Shown here: in pieces, positions 35,819 to 44,623 of the stretch
Layout: every line of letters starts with the position of its first letter
How positions within the stretch are numbered: the first letter of the stretch is position 1
From: Nocardia terrae
GTDB taxonomy: Bacteria; Actinomycetota; Actinomycetes; Mycobacteriales; Mycobacteriaceae
Direction of reading: 5' to 3'
Assembly (NCBI RefSeq): GCF_009760405.1
Contig: NZ_WRPP01000003.1
Coordinates: forward strand, 310,001 to 374,000
Length of the DNA: 64,000 nt
Translations under genes and position numbers: made by a program
The notes under the pieces: generated by a model
What the model was told of the DNA's origin: nothing
Database searches by the model: none
What the model saw: the letters and a program-made list of their open reading frames with translations, nothing else

Positions 35819-37654
35819 ATGATCGACACTCGCCAGGCACAACGCGCCTTCGATGCGGGAGTGCTGTCACTGGGGTTGAGCATCGAGGGACAGGAATCCA
35901 ACCGCGACCTGGACTACGCCAAACTCGCCTTCCAGCGCGCCACCGAGTGGGACCCGTCGATGGCCGATGCATGGCTCGGCCGGGCCGCCGCCGGTGAGGT
36001 CACCAAGGATGTTCTGAGCAACCTCTACAAGTGCAGCACCATCTCGCTGGGACGGGAACAGCGCCGGTTGGGGCTGGCGCCGCGGCAGCTTGCTGGACGT
36101 TTTCTGCCGGGGCTCTACATCGATTACCCGCTGGCCGGTTTCACCGAGATCCACCTGGCGTGGGCTGCGCACCTGATCGCCGAGAAGTCCTACGACGAGG
36201 CCGAGCAGGTGCTCGACGAACTCGAAAAGCACCGGCGGGCGCGGGCTTCGGAGCCGGACTTCGAGATCGACGGACGCATCGCCAAGTACGTGCGCGGCAT
36301 CCTGCACTACAACACCCAGCGCTGGCCCGACGTGATGACCGTGCTGAACGGCTCCGAGGGCTGGGAGGATCCGTATCTCGCCGCCGGCGCGCATGTGATG
36401 GTCGGCACATCGTGTGCGCAGCTCGGTCTGTTCGGTGAGGCGATCCGCCGGATGGAGGCCGCCGAGGCAGGCCCGATTCCGGCGGCCCGTACCGCGGCCA
36501 TGTTCTGCCGCGGCCTGTGCCTGCGTGAGAACGGCGCGGCCGACGAGGCGCAGGCGCTGTTCGAGAAGGTGTATTCGCAGGCACCGGATTTCGAAGCCAA
36601 TGCCGCGGCCATGCGCGACCGCACCTACCGGATCACCCTCACCACCAAGGAGGTGATCGAGGCCCGCACCTCGCGGTGGGACCCGGCCTCGGCGCCGTCA
36701 TTGGAGGAGAAGCGGGCCGCCGAGCACGAGGACCGCGCGAAGGAGATCCTGGCCCAGGCGCGCGCCGAGCTGGATAAGCAGATCGGCCTGAACGCGGTGA
36801 AGACGCAGGTAGCCAAGCTGCAGTCGAGCGCACAACTGGCGAAGATCCGTGCGGAGAAGGGGCTTTCGAGCTCCGCGCGCGGCCAACACCTGGCGTTCAC
36901 CGGCCCGCCCGGAACCGGTAAGACCACCATCGCGCGCGTGGTCGCCAAAATCTATTGCGGCCTGGGCATTCTCAAGACCGACAAGGTGGTCGAGACCAAG
37001 CGCTCCGACTTCGTCGGCCAGCACCTGGGTTCTACCGCCATCAAGACCGATGCGCTGATCGATACCGCCATGGACGGCGTGCTGTTCATCGACGAGGCGT
37101 ACACGCTGATCCAGCAGGGCCTCTCGGGCGGTGACGCGTTCGGTCGCGAGGCCGTCGACACCCTGCTGGCCCGCATGGAGAACGACCGCGACCGCCTGGT
37201 GGTGATCATCGCCGGGTACGACGGTGAGATCGACCGCTTCCTGGCCGCCAACGACGGTCTGGCCTCCCGCTTCGCCAAGCGACTCCAATTCCCGTCCTAC
37301 ACCGCCGAAGAGCTGGGCCGGATCGGTGAAGTCGTTGCCTCCAAGCGCGACTCGGAGCTGTCCGAGGACGCGCTGGCGGCGCTGGTCGCGACGTGCACGA
37401 AGCTCTACGACATGGAGAGCACCGACCAGAGCGGGCAACCGCGCCGCGGTGTCGATGTGGCCGGCAACGGCCGCTTCATCCGCAACTTGATCGAAGCCGC
37501 CGAGGAAGAACGCGAATTCCGGCTGGCCAATGACGAATCCATCGATCTGAGCGCCATCGACGAGTCGGTGCTCATGCGGATCGAGGGACCCGACATGAAG
37601 GCCGCGCTGAGCAGTTTGCTCGCCTCGCTCGGTCTAGCGTCGGCCGCCGACTGA
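35819..37654 (+). CDS. eccA: Type VII secretion AAA+ ATPase EccA
   Basis: Cytosolic AAA+ ATPase thought to help release substrates from EspG chaperones. 611 residues: N-terminal TPR-like helical domain (~1-300) and CbxX-type AAA domain with Walker A GPPGTGKTT (~362-370), Walker B VLFIDEAY (~420) and arginine-finger region ASRFAKRL. EccA is present in ESX-1, -2, -3 and -5 but absent from ESX-4, which separates this locus from the ESX-4-like one at the left edge. It forms an operon with eccE 14 bp downstream. Confidence 0.96.
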   Translation: MIDTRQAQRAFDAGVLSLGLSIEGQESNRDLDYAKLAFQRATEWDPSMADAWLGRAAAGEVTKDVLSNLYKCSTISLGREQRRLGLAPRQLAGRFLPGLYIDYPLAGFTEIHLAWAAHLIAEKSYDEAEQVLDELEKHRRARASEPDFEIDGRIAKYVRGILHYNTQRWPDVMTVLNGSEGWEDPYLAAGAHVMVGTSCAQLGLFGEAIRRMEAAEAGPIPAARTAAMFCRGLCLRENGAADEAQALFEKVYSQAPDFEANAAAMRDRTYRITLTTKEVIEARTSRWDPASAPSLEEKRAAEHEDRAKEILAQARAELDKQIGLNAVKTQVAKLQSSAQLAKIRAEKGLSSSARGQHLAFTGPPGTGKTTIARVVAKIYCGLGILKTDKVVETKRSDFVGQHLGSTAIKTDALIDTAMDGVLFIDEAYTLIQQGLSGGDAFGREAVDTLLARMENDRDRLVVIIAGYDGEIDRFLAANDGLASRFAKRLQFPSYTAEELGRIGEVVASKRDSELSEDALAALVATCTKLYDMESTDQSGQPRRGVDVAGNGRFIRNLIEAAEEEREFRLANDESIDLSAIDESVLMRIEGPDMKAALSSLLASLGLASAAD

Positions 37655-37668
37655 GGGGCATCTGAACT

Positions 37669-40080
37669 GTGAACGATTTTCCGCGGGGAGCGGGCGGCTA
37701 TCAGCCGGGCGGAAATGGTGGGAATCCACACGGCGGGGACGGGGGCCGTCCCGAAGGCGGACGGCACAGTCGCCCGCCCAGCGGTCCGCCGCAGGGCGGT
37801 CCGGGCGGTTTCGGCCCCGGTGGCCCCGCACCGACGCCGGGCGGAAATCCCGGTGGCCGTGGCAATTTCCCGCCCGATGGTCGAGGCCACGGACAGCCCG
37901 GCAATTTCCCGCCGAACGGCCCGGGTAACGTCCCGCCGAACGGTCCGGGTCGGTACGGGCCGAACGGCCCTGGCAACTTCCGGCCGAACGGGCCGGGCGA
38001 ACCGGGTGGTTTCGGGCCGAACGGTCCTGGCGGTCGGCGGCAACCCGAACCGGGCGACCACGGACGTGGCGATTTCGGGGGCGGGTTCGACAGATTCGCG
38101 CAGGGCGGCAACGGTTCCGGCCGCCTGGGCGACCACGGACAAGGTGGGCCCGACGCCTACCGACCGGGCGGAACGCAAGGCTACGGTCAGGGCGGGTCGG
38201 AGGCATACGAGCGAGGCGGATCGAGCGTCGCCGCGCCGCCGCGTCCCGCGCCGCCGGCACTGGAGCGGGAACTCGCTCCGGAACCGCGGCCGTCCCGGCC
38301 ACGCACCGCTCCCGAGTCCGCGGAGCGATCCGCTGGTTCGAACGATCCCGTCGCCGCCGCGGACGAGCTGCGGTCCGACGAGCTGTGGCTGCTGCGGAAT
38401 CTGCCGCTGCGGCTGGTGATTCCGGTCGCGTTGATCGGGGTCACGGCCTCGCTGGTCGCGGTCGCGCTGCACACGCCGTGGTGGGCGGCGCTGGTGGCCG
38501 GGCTGGTGCCCGCGCTCATCGGGCTGGCCCCCGTGGGCGGGACGGCGATCGGGCTGCGGGTTGGTCGTTGGGTGGGGTATCGCTGGAAGCGCGCGCGGCA
38601 GAAGAGTTTCGATGAGAACGCTCTGGTCGACGTGCCGATGCCCGATGGCGGCAGCTGCGGATTGCGCTGGGACGGCACGCTGCTGACCACCATGCTGCGC
38701 ATCGACGCGCCGCCGGACACCTTGACTCTGCTGCGCCGGGGTTCGCTGAGCACCGATCAGCTGTTGCCGCTCAACGAGATCGCGGCCTGCCTCCGGCAAT
38801 ACGATGTCGAGCTGCACTCGGTCGACGTCATCAGTACTGGCACCCGTACCGCCAGCACCGAAGCGGTGATCTCCGGCTACGCGGCCAGCATCGCGCCCCT
38901 GGGTCGGCTCTACGACGAGATCCTGGGCCCGCTGCCCGCTATCGCGCACCGCACCATGTGGCTGGTGCTGCGGTTGAACCCGCTCGACAACGCCAAGGCG
39001 GTCGACAATCGCGGCGGCGGCCCCGAGGGCGCGCTGCGCTCGGCGCTGGTCGCCACCCGTCGCGTAGCCAATCGCCTGGCCGGACACGGGATTACGGCGT
39101 CGGTACTCACCACCTCGGAAATGACGACCGCGATCCGCGAACTGACCCGCGGTACTCCGGTCGGTGAATTCACCGAGCACCCGGACAATCTGGAGCACGA
39201 CGGGGTTTACCTGACGAGCTTCCAGATCGATCCGCAGCTGTTCAATTCCGATGGCCTGGCCAAGATCTGGGCGGTCCGCAGCCTCGCCACCACGGTGACG
39301 GTTCGTCTGCAGCCGGTCCCCGAGCCGAACGCGAAACCTGGCCAGCCCGCGAGCATCATCGAAGTGGACGCGCGTGTCCGCTACGACACGCCTTATGAGC
39401 ATGGCGAGCCACCGGTCGCGGGGCTGAAGGAGCTTCCGCGCCGCCAGATGTGGGCACTGATGGACATCCTGGCCTACGGCACCCAGGAGATCCGCCCCAG
39501 CGGCTACCGTGGTCCGGTCGGTGTCCTCACCGACATCGCCATGCCGACCGCCGGCTGCGGCCAGCTCATCGGCGCGGACGCTTCGGGCAGCGGCATCGCG
39601 GTGCCGCTGATCGGTGACGGCTCCCGCCGCATCGACATCATCGCCAGTCTCGCCCTGGCCCAACAGGTCATCCTGCGCGCCATCGCCCTCGGCGCCGGCG
39701 CGGTGGTTCACACCGCACGCCCCGGAGCCTGGCAGGCCATGGTCGCGAATGTCGCGGCCCCCCAAGCCCTCTCGCTGGCATCCTCCATCCACCACAGCTC
39801 CCGGGGCACCGTGGTCACCGGCCGCCTCGCTTCCCCGGCCGCCACCGTCATCGTCTTCGACGGCGTCCCGGCCAGCGCTCCCCCGGGCTCGGCCACGGTG
39901 GTCACGATCCACGAAACCGTTCCCGCCGACTACCATCCCGACGCCGACGTGACGATCGTCCAGCACCCGGACGCCCCGCGCACCATCACCGTGCACACGC
40001 CCGCGACCATGACGACCGCGCAGATGGTGACCACACCGCAGGAACAGCAGTACCTGACCGGGGCCACCGCCCGGCGTTGA
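37669..40080 (+). CDS. eccE: Type VII secretion protein EccE with long Gly/Pro/Asn-rich N-terminal extension
   Basis: 803 residues; the EccE fold occupies roughly residues 235-800. Two transmembrane helices (LPLRLVIPVALIGVTASLVA and WWAALVAGLVPALIGLAPV) at ~242-290 are followed by the cytosolic domain with LLPLNEIAACLRQYD, GPLPAIAHRT and AGCGQLIG, matching EccE at 2109-3752. The first ~230 residues are an unusual disordered region with repeats such as FPPNGPGN, YGPNGPGN and FGPNGPGG. GTG 37669 has GAGGGG about 11 bases upstream. The last gene of the eccA-eccE operon. Confidence 0.93.
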   Translation: MNDFPRGAGGYQPGGNGGNPHGGDGGRPEGGRHSRPPSGPPQGGPGGFGPGGPAPTPGGNPGGRGNFPPDGRGHGQPGNFPPNGPGNVPPNGPGRYGPNGPGNFRPNGPGEPGGFGPNGPGGRRQPEPGDHGRGDFGGGFDRFAQGGNGSGRLGDHGQGGPDAYRPGGTQGYGQGGSEAYERGGSSVAAPPRPAPPALERELAPEPRPSRPRTAPESAERSAGSNDPVAAADELRSDELWLLRNLPLRLVIPVALIGVTASLVAVALHTPWWAALVAGLVPALIGLAPVGGTAIGLRVGRWVGYRWKRARQKSFDENALVDVPMPDGGSCGLRWDGTLLTTMLRIDAPPDTLTLLRRGSLSTDQLLPLNEIAACLRQYDVELHSVDVISTGTRTASTEAVISGYAASIAPLGRLYDEILGPLPAIAHRTMWLVLRLNPLDNAKAVDNRGGGPEGALRSALVATRRVANRLAGHGITASVLTTSEMTTAIRELTRGTPVGEFTEHPDNLEHDGVYLTSFQIDPQLFNSDGLAKIWAVRSLATTVTVRLQPVPEPNAKPGQPASIIEVDARVRYDTPYEHGEPPVAGLKELPRRQMWALMDILAYGTQEIRPSGYRGPVGVLTDIAMPTAGCGQLIGADASGSGIAVPLIGDGSRRIDIIASLALAQQVILRAIALGAGAVVHTARPGAWQAMVANVAAPQALSLASSIHHSSRGTVVTGRLASPAATVIVFDGVPASAPPGSATVVTIHETVPADYHPDADVTIVQHPDAPRTITVHTPATMTTAQMVTTPQEQQYLTGATARR

Positions 40081-40103
40081 TCGCTCCGGGCGCGAGCACC
40101 GGC

Positions 40104-40328
40104 CTACGCGAACCGTTTTCCTTTTGTCATCAGTGCGACTCGGCCGCGGGGGCTGATCCGCCAGCGCCCGCGCGGGCTGCTGGCCAGGATCAGTCCACGG
40201 GATTCGAGCCCGGCGAGGGCGTTTCGGGTTCGCCAGCCGGTCAGCCTCGAGGTGCGACGGACCTGCGCCGCCGTCAGTGTGTTGTCGGGGTGAAGCGCGG
40301 CCAGTACGGCCACCTCGGCGGGATTCAT
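40104..40328 (-). CDS. Small winged-helix DNA-binding protein
   Basis: 74 residues forming little more than one winged helix: VAVLAALHPDNTLTAAQVRRTSRLTGWRTRNALAGLESRGLI, then a beta wing SPRGRWRISPRGR. A strong ribosome-binding site (GGAGGTGA, 6 bases upstream) supports the start. It lies 6 bp after the small membrane protein gene, in one operon. Targets unknown; the neighbouring ESX genes are candidates by position only. Confidence 0.75.
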   Translation of the reverse strand: MNPAEVAVLAALHPDNTLTAAQVRRTSRLTGWRTRNALAGLESRGLILASSPRGRWRISPRGRVALMTKGKRFA

Positions 40329-40334
40329 GACAGG

Positions 40335-40538
40335 TCACCTCCGGACTCGTGTTCGATGCCTTCCGATTTCGAGGCCGGGCGGATGCGGAACCTCGAGAAA
40401 CCCACCCCCGGCGAGCGGAAGCCGAAAGGAGCCAGAGCTTCCCGAGTGGTTGTCTGAGTAGAAGCCCCACGCGGACCAGCAGATGACGGCGGCGCAGAGG
40501 CCCAGAATCGACAGCAGCGCCCAGGTGTCCCAATGCAT
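40335..40538 (-). CDS. Small single-pass membrane protein
   Basis: 67 residues: one transmembrane helix near the N-terminus (WALLSILGLCAAVICWSAW, residues 6-24) and a Gly/Ser/Arg-rich tail. GGAGGG lies 8 bases upstream of ATG 40538. No family recognised. With the winged-helix gene it could form a membrane-linked regulatory pair. Confidence 0.65.
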   Translation of the reverse strand: MHWDTWALLSILGLCAAVICWSAWGFYSDNHSGSSGSFRLPLAGGGFLEVPHPPGLEIGRHRTRVRR

Positions 40539-40684
40539 TACGACATCCCTCCGAATGCGTATAGCTGATCTTGGTCTGATTTCCGGCGGCTGCGCGCTGT
40601 CGCCATCTCCCAGTAGACACCCGAATCGGCGCGGAAATTGAGTTCATCGTGAACTGTCCACGAACTAGACTGAGGCGTCGATGG

Positions 40685-40744
40685 TGGACGTATCGGCCAT
40701 GGACACAGCAATTTTGGACATAGCCATCGTGGACACTTATCCAG
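40685..40744 (+). repeat. Four direct repeats of TGGACA at exact 15-bp spacing (putative operator)
   Basis: TGGAC(A/G) starts at 40685, 40700, 40715 and 40730, each 15 bp apart, in the 75 bp upstream of the HTH gene at 40761. An inverted copy (TGTCCA) lies at 40655-40660. Regular spacing of a 6-mer on nearly the same helix face (about 1.4 turns per step) suggests cooperative binding by a regulator, possibly the adjacent HTH protein itself. Confidence 0.7.
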
Positions 40745-40760
40745 ATAGCGAGGCTTACAA

Positions 40761-41660
40761 ATGGCCGGATTGGCTGCTTCTCGCGTTGCATTTGGTTCAT
40801 ACATCCGCGAACTGCGGACACGGAGTGGCAAGAAACCGCTGGCGGCGGGCGTAGAGATCGACAAGTCGCGGCAAACGGTCGTGCGGATGGAGAACGGCTA
40901 CCCGACGAACGCCAGCACGAACGATATAGACCGACTGCTCGGGTTCTACGGGGCGTCAGCCGAGGACAGACAGGAGGCACTTCGACTGTGGCAGGAAATG
41001 CGATCCGAGGAGAAAATCGCTCAGCAGCAGGGTGATTCGAGAGGCTACTGGCAGCCCTATGTCGATCAGGTCTGGGCCCATCTGCCCCGCTACCTGCGAC
41101 TGGAAGATGCCGCCAATCGCGTGACCACCTACCAGTCAGCCCTGGTGCACGGGCTCTTGCAGACTCCCGACTATCGGCGAACTATCGCCCGAATCGATGA
41201 GCCGGACTTGTCCACGGTCGACACCGAACGACGAGTCGAGCTCGCGATCCGTCGCCAGGAAAGGCTGAACGATCCCGACTTCCGCCTCGAATTACTCATG
41301 TCCGAAGCTGTTCTCCGCAACCAGCCTGGCGGCCCGCAGGTCATGGCCGGTCAGCTGAGGCGGCTGGCCGAAGCCAACGAGCACGACAACATCAGCGTCA
41401 GGCTCATCCCCTTCGGTGTGGGCTCCCACCGCGGCCTGACGGTCCAGCCGTTCACACTCATACATTTCCCACCTCTGAACCGTGATGTCGCCGACGCCCC
41501 GGTGGTCTACCTCGAAAGCGGATCGGCCGGTGTCTACCACTCCAAGCCCGACGTGGTCGGCGAATATCAAGAGGTGATCTCACGCATCGGAGCGGTAGCG
41601 TTGAACGAAAGCGACACGGTCGACGTCATTTTGAAGATCGCGAAGGAGTACGAGGCGTGA
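40761..41660 (+). CDS. XRE-type HTH regulator with DUF5753 domain
   Basis: 299 residues. N-terminal helix-turn-helix (FGSYIRELRTRSGKKPLAAG, then IDKSRQTVVRMENG, residues ~10-60) and a C-terminal DUF5753 domain (YLRLEDAANRVTTYQSALVHGLLQTPDY ..., residues ~110-290), the layout of the large actinobacterial family that controls development and antibiotic genes. These genes are typically followed by a DUF397 gene, as here, with a 4-bp GTGA overlap. Confidence 0.93.
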   Translation: MAGLAASRVAFGSYIRELRTRSGKKPLAAGVEIDKSRQTVVRMENGYPTNASTNDIDRLLGFYGASAEDRQEALRLWQEMRSEEKIAQQQGDSRGYWQPYVDQVWAHLPRYLRLEDAANRVTTYQSALVHGLLQTPDYRRTIARIDEPDLSTVDTERRVELAIRRQERLNDPDFRLELLMSEAVLRNQPGGPQVMAGQLRRLAEANEHDNISVRLIPFGVGSHRGLTVQPFTLIHFPPLNRDVADAPVVYLESGSAGVYHSKPDVVGEYQEVISRIGAVALNESDTVDVILKIAKEYEA

Positions 41661-41848
41661 GAAGCCATCCGCGCACACGCAACTGGTTCAAGTCGACCCG
41701 GTCCAAAGCCTCCGAGACTTGCGTCGAGGTCTGCTTCGAGGTCGGCTGTGTCGGGGTCCGCGACTCGAAGAACCCCGGCGGACCCGAGCTGTTCTTCGAA
41801 GGCTCCCAATGGGATACGTTCCTACGCAGCCGAATCTGGCAACGCTGA
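41657..41848 (+). CDS. DUF397 domain-containing protein
   Basis: 63-residue small protein with the family pattern WFKSTRSKASETCVEVCFE, VGVRDSKNPGGPELFF and a closing W..FL. It overlaps the DUF5753 regulator gene by 4 bp. DUF397 proteins are proposed partners or antagonists of the paired HTH protein. Confidence 0.93.
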   Translation: MRSHPRTRNWFKSTRSKASETCVEVCFEVGCVGVRDSKNPGGPELFFEGSQWDTFLRSRIWQR

Positions 41849-41927
41849 CACACCCCCGACTCGCCGTTGGGCGATGATCTCCGGCATCATTGACTTCGTT
41901 GATCGATGACCGGGGGGATCTCGCGAT

Positions 41928-43196
41928 ATGGGCTACAGCTCAGGCCGACTACGGTCGGCAGGTATCTGGCTGCGCGCAGGAGCTGCTGCCGCACTGGCCT
42001 TTTCGCTCTTCGCGAGCGCAGGCTGCGGATCGGAATCCCATGCGGCCGAGGGACCGGCCATTGATCTGAACAAGCTCGATACCGGCAGCTACCAGACCAA
42101 GCCGCAGGACTTCGTACCCAAAGACCCGGCGCGAGCGGCACGCACGACCGAGGCATTGCGGCTCGGCGATATCATGCCCCTGCCGATGGAGATCGACCCG
42201 GCATTGACCCACAACGACGACGGGCCGCACCCGTTCACCGGAGCCGAGGAGGCGGCGATTCCGGCGCTGCCGGGAGGCAACTCGTTTCTCAACGGGCTCA
42301 ACTACACGGACTTCACCGCGAACACGGCAGGATTCGTCGCCGGCTTCGCCACTGCCGCGGGGTCGGACGCGGACTACGGCGCGGCATATCACCTCACCGA
42401 CGCCGTCATGATCTTCGACAGCGACCATGCTGCCGTGTCCGCGGCAAAAGCACTGGCTACCAGCGGCTTCTACCAGAACCCCGCACAGCCCAATGCCCGG
42501 GACGCCACGGCCGTACAGTCGACCATCCACCCGAATGCCGAAGTCAGGTGGATTCCCAACGAGCAGTTTCTGGCTTCTTGGTATCCCGTCGGGACGTTCG
42601 TCGTCCTGACCATCGTCAGCAATTCCGAGAACAGGAGGCTCGAACAATCCGACCTCCCCGGCCTGCTGGCCCTGTCCGACAAGGCGATCGACGTCACCAC
42701 CGAGAAGTTGACGTCGTTTCGGCCGACGCGCGTCGACGAACTCGGCAGCCTCCCGATAGATCGGGATGGAATGCTCCGATTGACCCTGCCACGACCGCCA
42801 GGGGACACAACGGCGGATACTTTCGACGGCACGCTCGACCGGCACGGGGCGCTCCAGACTACGAACAGCGACCCGGCCACGATGGCGGCGCTGTACGACA
42901 AGAACGGCGTCGACGCCGTCAGTTACGGTGCGGGACTGCTGGTTCGGACACGCGATGGTGCGGCCCAGTCCTATCTCGATGCCGCGTACGGCAGCAGATT
43001 CGAGCGGCGCATCGATTCACCGCCCGGGTTGCCGAATGCGAGATGCACCAAGTATCACGGTCCCTCGGCGCATGCGTTCCCCTTTGCCTGCCAGGTCGCC
43101 CATGGACGTTACGTGGCCTCGGTGTGGTCTCAGCAGCAACAGGATGTGTATCAGCGGATAGCCGCCCAGTACGCCATCCTCGCGAACGACAAGTAG
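41928..43196 (+). CDS. DUF7373-like lipoprotein, type A, copy 1
   Basis: 422-residue lipoprotein: signal peptide with lipobox ASAGC (Cys33 region) followed by GSESHAAE. GGGGGGA lies 9 bases upstream of ATG 41928, a spacing matched by the type A copy 2 gene. The sequence is closely similar to copy 2 (44624-45880): ..DTGSY.TKP.D, TDAVMIFDS, KAIDVT, and C-terminal CTKYHGPSAHAFPFACQVAHGR-type block ending QYAILA. First gene of a run of four lipoproteins and a kinase separated by 9-115 bp. Function unknown. Confidence 0.87.
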   Translation: MGYSSGRLRSAGIWLRAGAAAALAFSLFASAGCGSESHAAEGPAIDLNKLDTGSYQTKPQDFVPKDPARAARTTEALRLGDIMPLPMEIDPALTHNDDGPHPFTGAEEAAIPALPGGNSFLNGLNYTDFTANTAGFVAGFATAAGSDADYGAAYHLTDAVMIFDSDHAAVSAAKALATSGFYQNPAQPNARDATAVQSTIHPNAEVRWIPNEQFLASWYPVGTFVVLTIVSNSENRRLEQSDLPGLLALSDKAIDVTTEKLTSFRPTRVDELGSLPIDRDGMLRLTLPRPPGDTTADTFDGTLDRHGALQTTNSDPATMAALYDKNGVDAVSYGAGLLVRTRDGAAQSYLDAAYGSRFERRIDSPPGLPNARCTKYHGPSAHAFPFACQVAHGRYVASVWSQQQQDVYQRIAAQYAILANDK

Positions 43197-43207
43197 GGGG
43201 ACCTGTG

Positions 43208-44509
43208 ATGAATCGCGAGATTCTCTGTGCCACAGGAAACGTGGTGTTCGGCGTGCTGGCACTCGCACTGACCGCGGCCACCCTCACCGGCTGCGGAGGC
43301 CAGGTGAACGGCACCCCGGCGGCCGGTGAGGTCGATGTCCGGCAACTGCCGGTTGGCAACTATCCGATCGAGCCGCTCGATCTCCGGGTCGAGTATCTGC
43401 ACTCGACCAACGACGGGTATCGACTCGCCATGGCACGGTTGGCCGATGCTGTCGTCACCGGGGTCGACATCGATCCGAAGTTCGCTCACAACAGTCTGGC
43501 AAAAGCATTTCTCAACACGGGCAGCGCGACAAATGTGCTCGCCGCCGCCGTTCAACCGGCGCTCAGGGACAACGGGATGAAATTCGGCTACAGCGCATCC
43601 GCGAGCACCGATACGTTGCTTCCGATCGACACCAGTGAGTACGTCACCAACAATTACGAGCCGTTCGGTGGACACCACACCAGCCCGGATGCCACCTCCT
43701 TCAACGTCACCGTCCTGCAGTTTCCCGACTCCCAGCGGGCGCGGGCGGCGGCGGAACAGTCGGAGGCCGCCGATTTCGCCGTCGCGCCCGACCAGAACGT
43801 CCGTGTCGCTCTGGACAAGCAGCAGGACGCGAAAGCACATTGGCGGCCGGGCATTCCGTCCTTGGCCGCCACGCTGGCGTACGGCGACTACGTTGTGAAC
43901 GTCTACGTCGAACTGCCCAAGCCAGACCTGGACGGGCTCCGGCAACTCACCGAGCAGATCTTCGCCGCGCAACTGCCGCTCCTCGACCGGACTCCGCCCC
44001 TATCCGAGCGGCAGATCTTCCATCTCGACTACGACCCCGACGCCATGCTGTTGCGAACCCTGCACCCCGCCACCTACCTGAGCCTCGACGCGGTCACCGA
44101 AATCACGCACGCCGCGCGTGGTTACCTGCACTACGTAGAGGATCAGGCAACCATGAAGCGTCTCATGGACGACAGCGGCGTCGACCGGGTCTCGACCACC
44201 AAAAAGGGCGCACTCCTGTTCCGGGCGCGCGACACCGGGTCTGCGACCACCCTGTGGTCGGGAATCACCAAGCTCGACAAAGGATCCGTCGAATCCCCCG
44301 CCGGGGTTCCGGACGTGGCTTGCGTCGAAAACCCGAACCCCAAACCCCATTCCTGGGACTTCGACAACGCATGGAACGACTCGGGCAGATACATCTGCAC
44401 CCTGCACTACGACCGCTACGTCGCCCGTGTGGCCAGCGGCCAGCTGATCGACGCGCAGCAAAAGGCGGCCGCACAGTACGCCTTGCTCGCCAACAGCCAG
44501 TGGATGTGA
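43208..44509 (+). CDS. DUF7373-like lipoprotein, type B, copy 1
   Basis: 433-residue lipoprotein with lipobox TLTGC then GGQVNGTPAAGEVDVR. Closely similar to copy 2 (45890-47197): NGTPAAGE.DVR.LP.GN, FNVTVLQFPD.QRA, AHWRPG.PS.AAT, FRLDYDPDAML.RTLHP-like block, and the end QQ.AAAQYALLANSQ.M. ATG 43208 has AGGGGGA about 5 bases upstream; an in-frame GTG 3 bp earlier is less well placed. Starts 11 bp after type A copy 1. Confidence 0.87.
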   Translation: MNREILCATGNVVFGVLALALTAATLTGCGGQVNGTPAAGEVDVRQLPVGNYPIEPLDLRVEYLHSTNDGYRLAMARLADAVVTGVDIDPKFAHNSLAKAFLNTGSATNVLAAAVQPALRDNGMKFGYSASASTDTLLPIDTSEYVTNNYEPFGGHHTSPDATSFNVTVLQFPDSQRARAAAEQSEAADFAVAPDQNVRVALDKQQDAKAHWRPGIPSLAATLAYGDYVVNVYVELPKPDLDGLRQLTEQIFAAQLPLLDRTPPLSERQIFHLDYDPDAMLLRTLHPATYLSLDAVTEITHAARGYLHYVEDQATMKRLMDDSGVDRVSTTKKGALLFRARDTGSATTLWSGITKLDKGSVESPAGVPDVACVENPNPKPHSWDFDNAWNDSGRYICTLHYDRYVARVASGQLIDAQQKAAAQYALLANSQWM

Positions 44510-44623
44510 GAAGGACCGCAGCGGATTGGCATGATGCGCCTCACATCCTCGCCTCCCAGTACACTCTGCCCACGAGAAGCAAGGCATAACCGGCAATTCG
44601 GTATCGGCGGGGGGATGTTCGAC

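Noticed and set aside
37405..40980. Very long open frame antisense to eccA and eccE (over 1100 codons)
   Set aside because: It is opposite the well-supported eccE reading frame, is Arg/Gly/Asp-rich, has no start signal or known motif, and is a usual by-product of high third-position GC.
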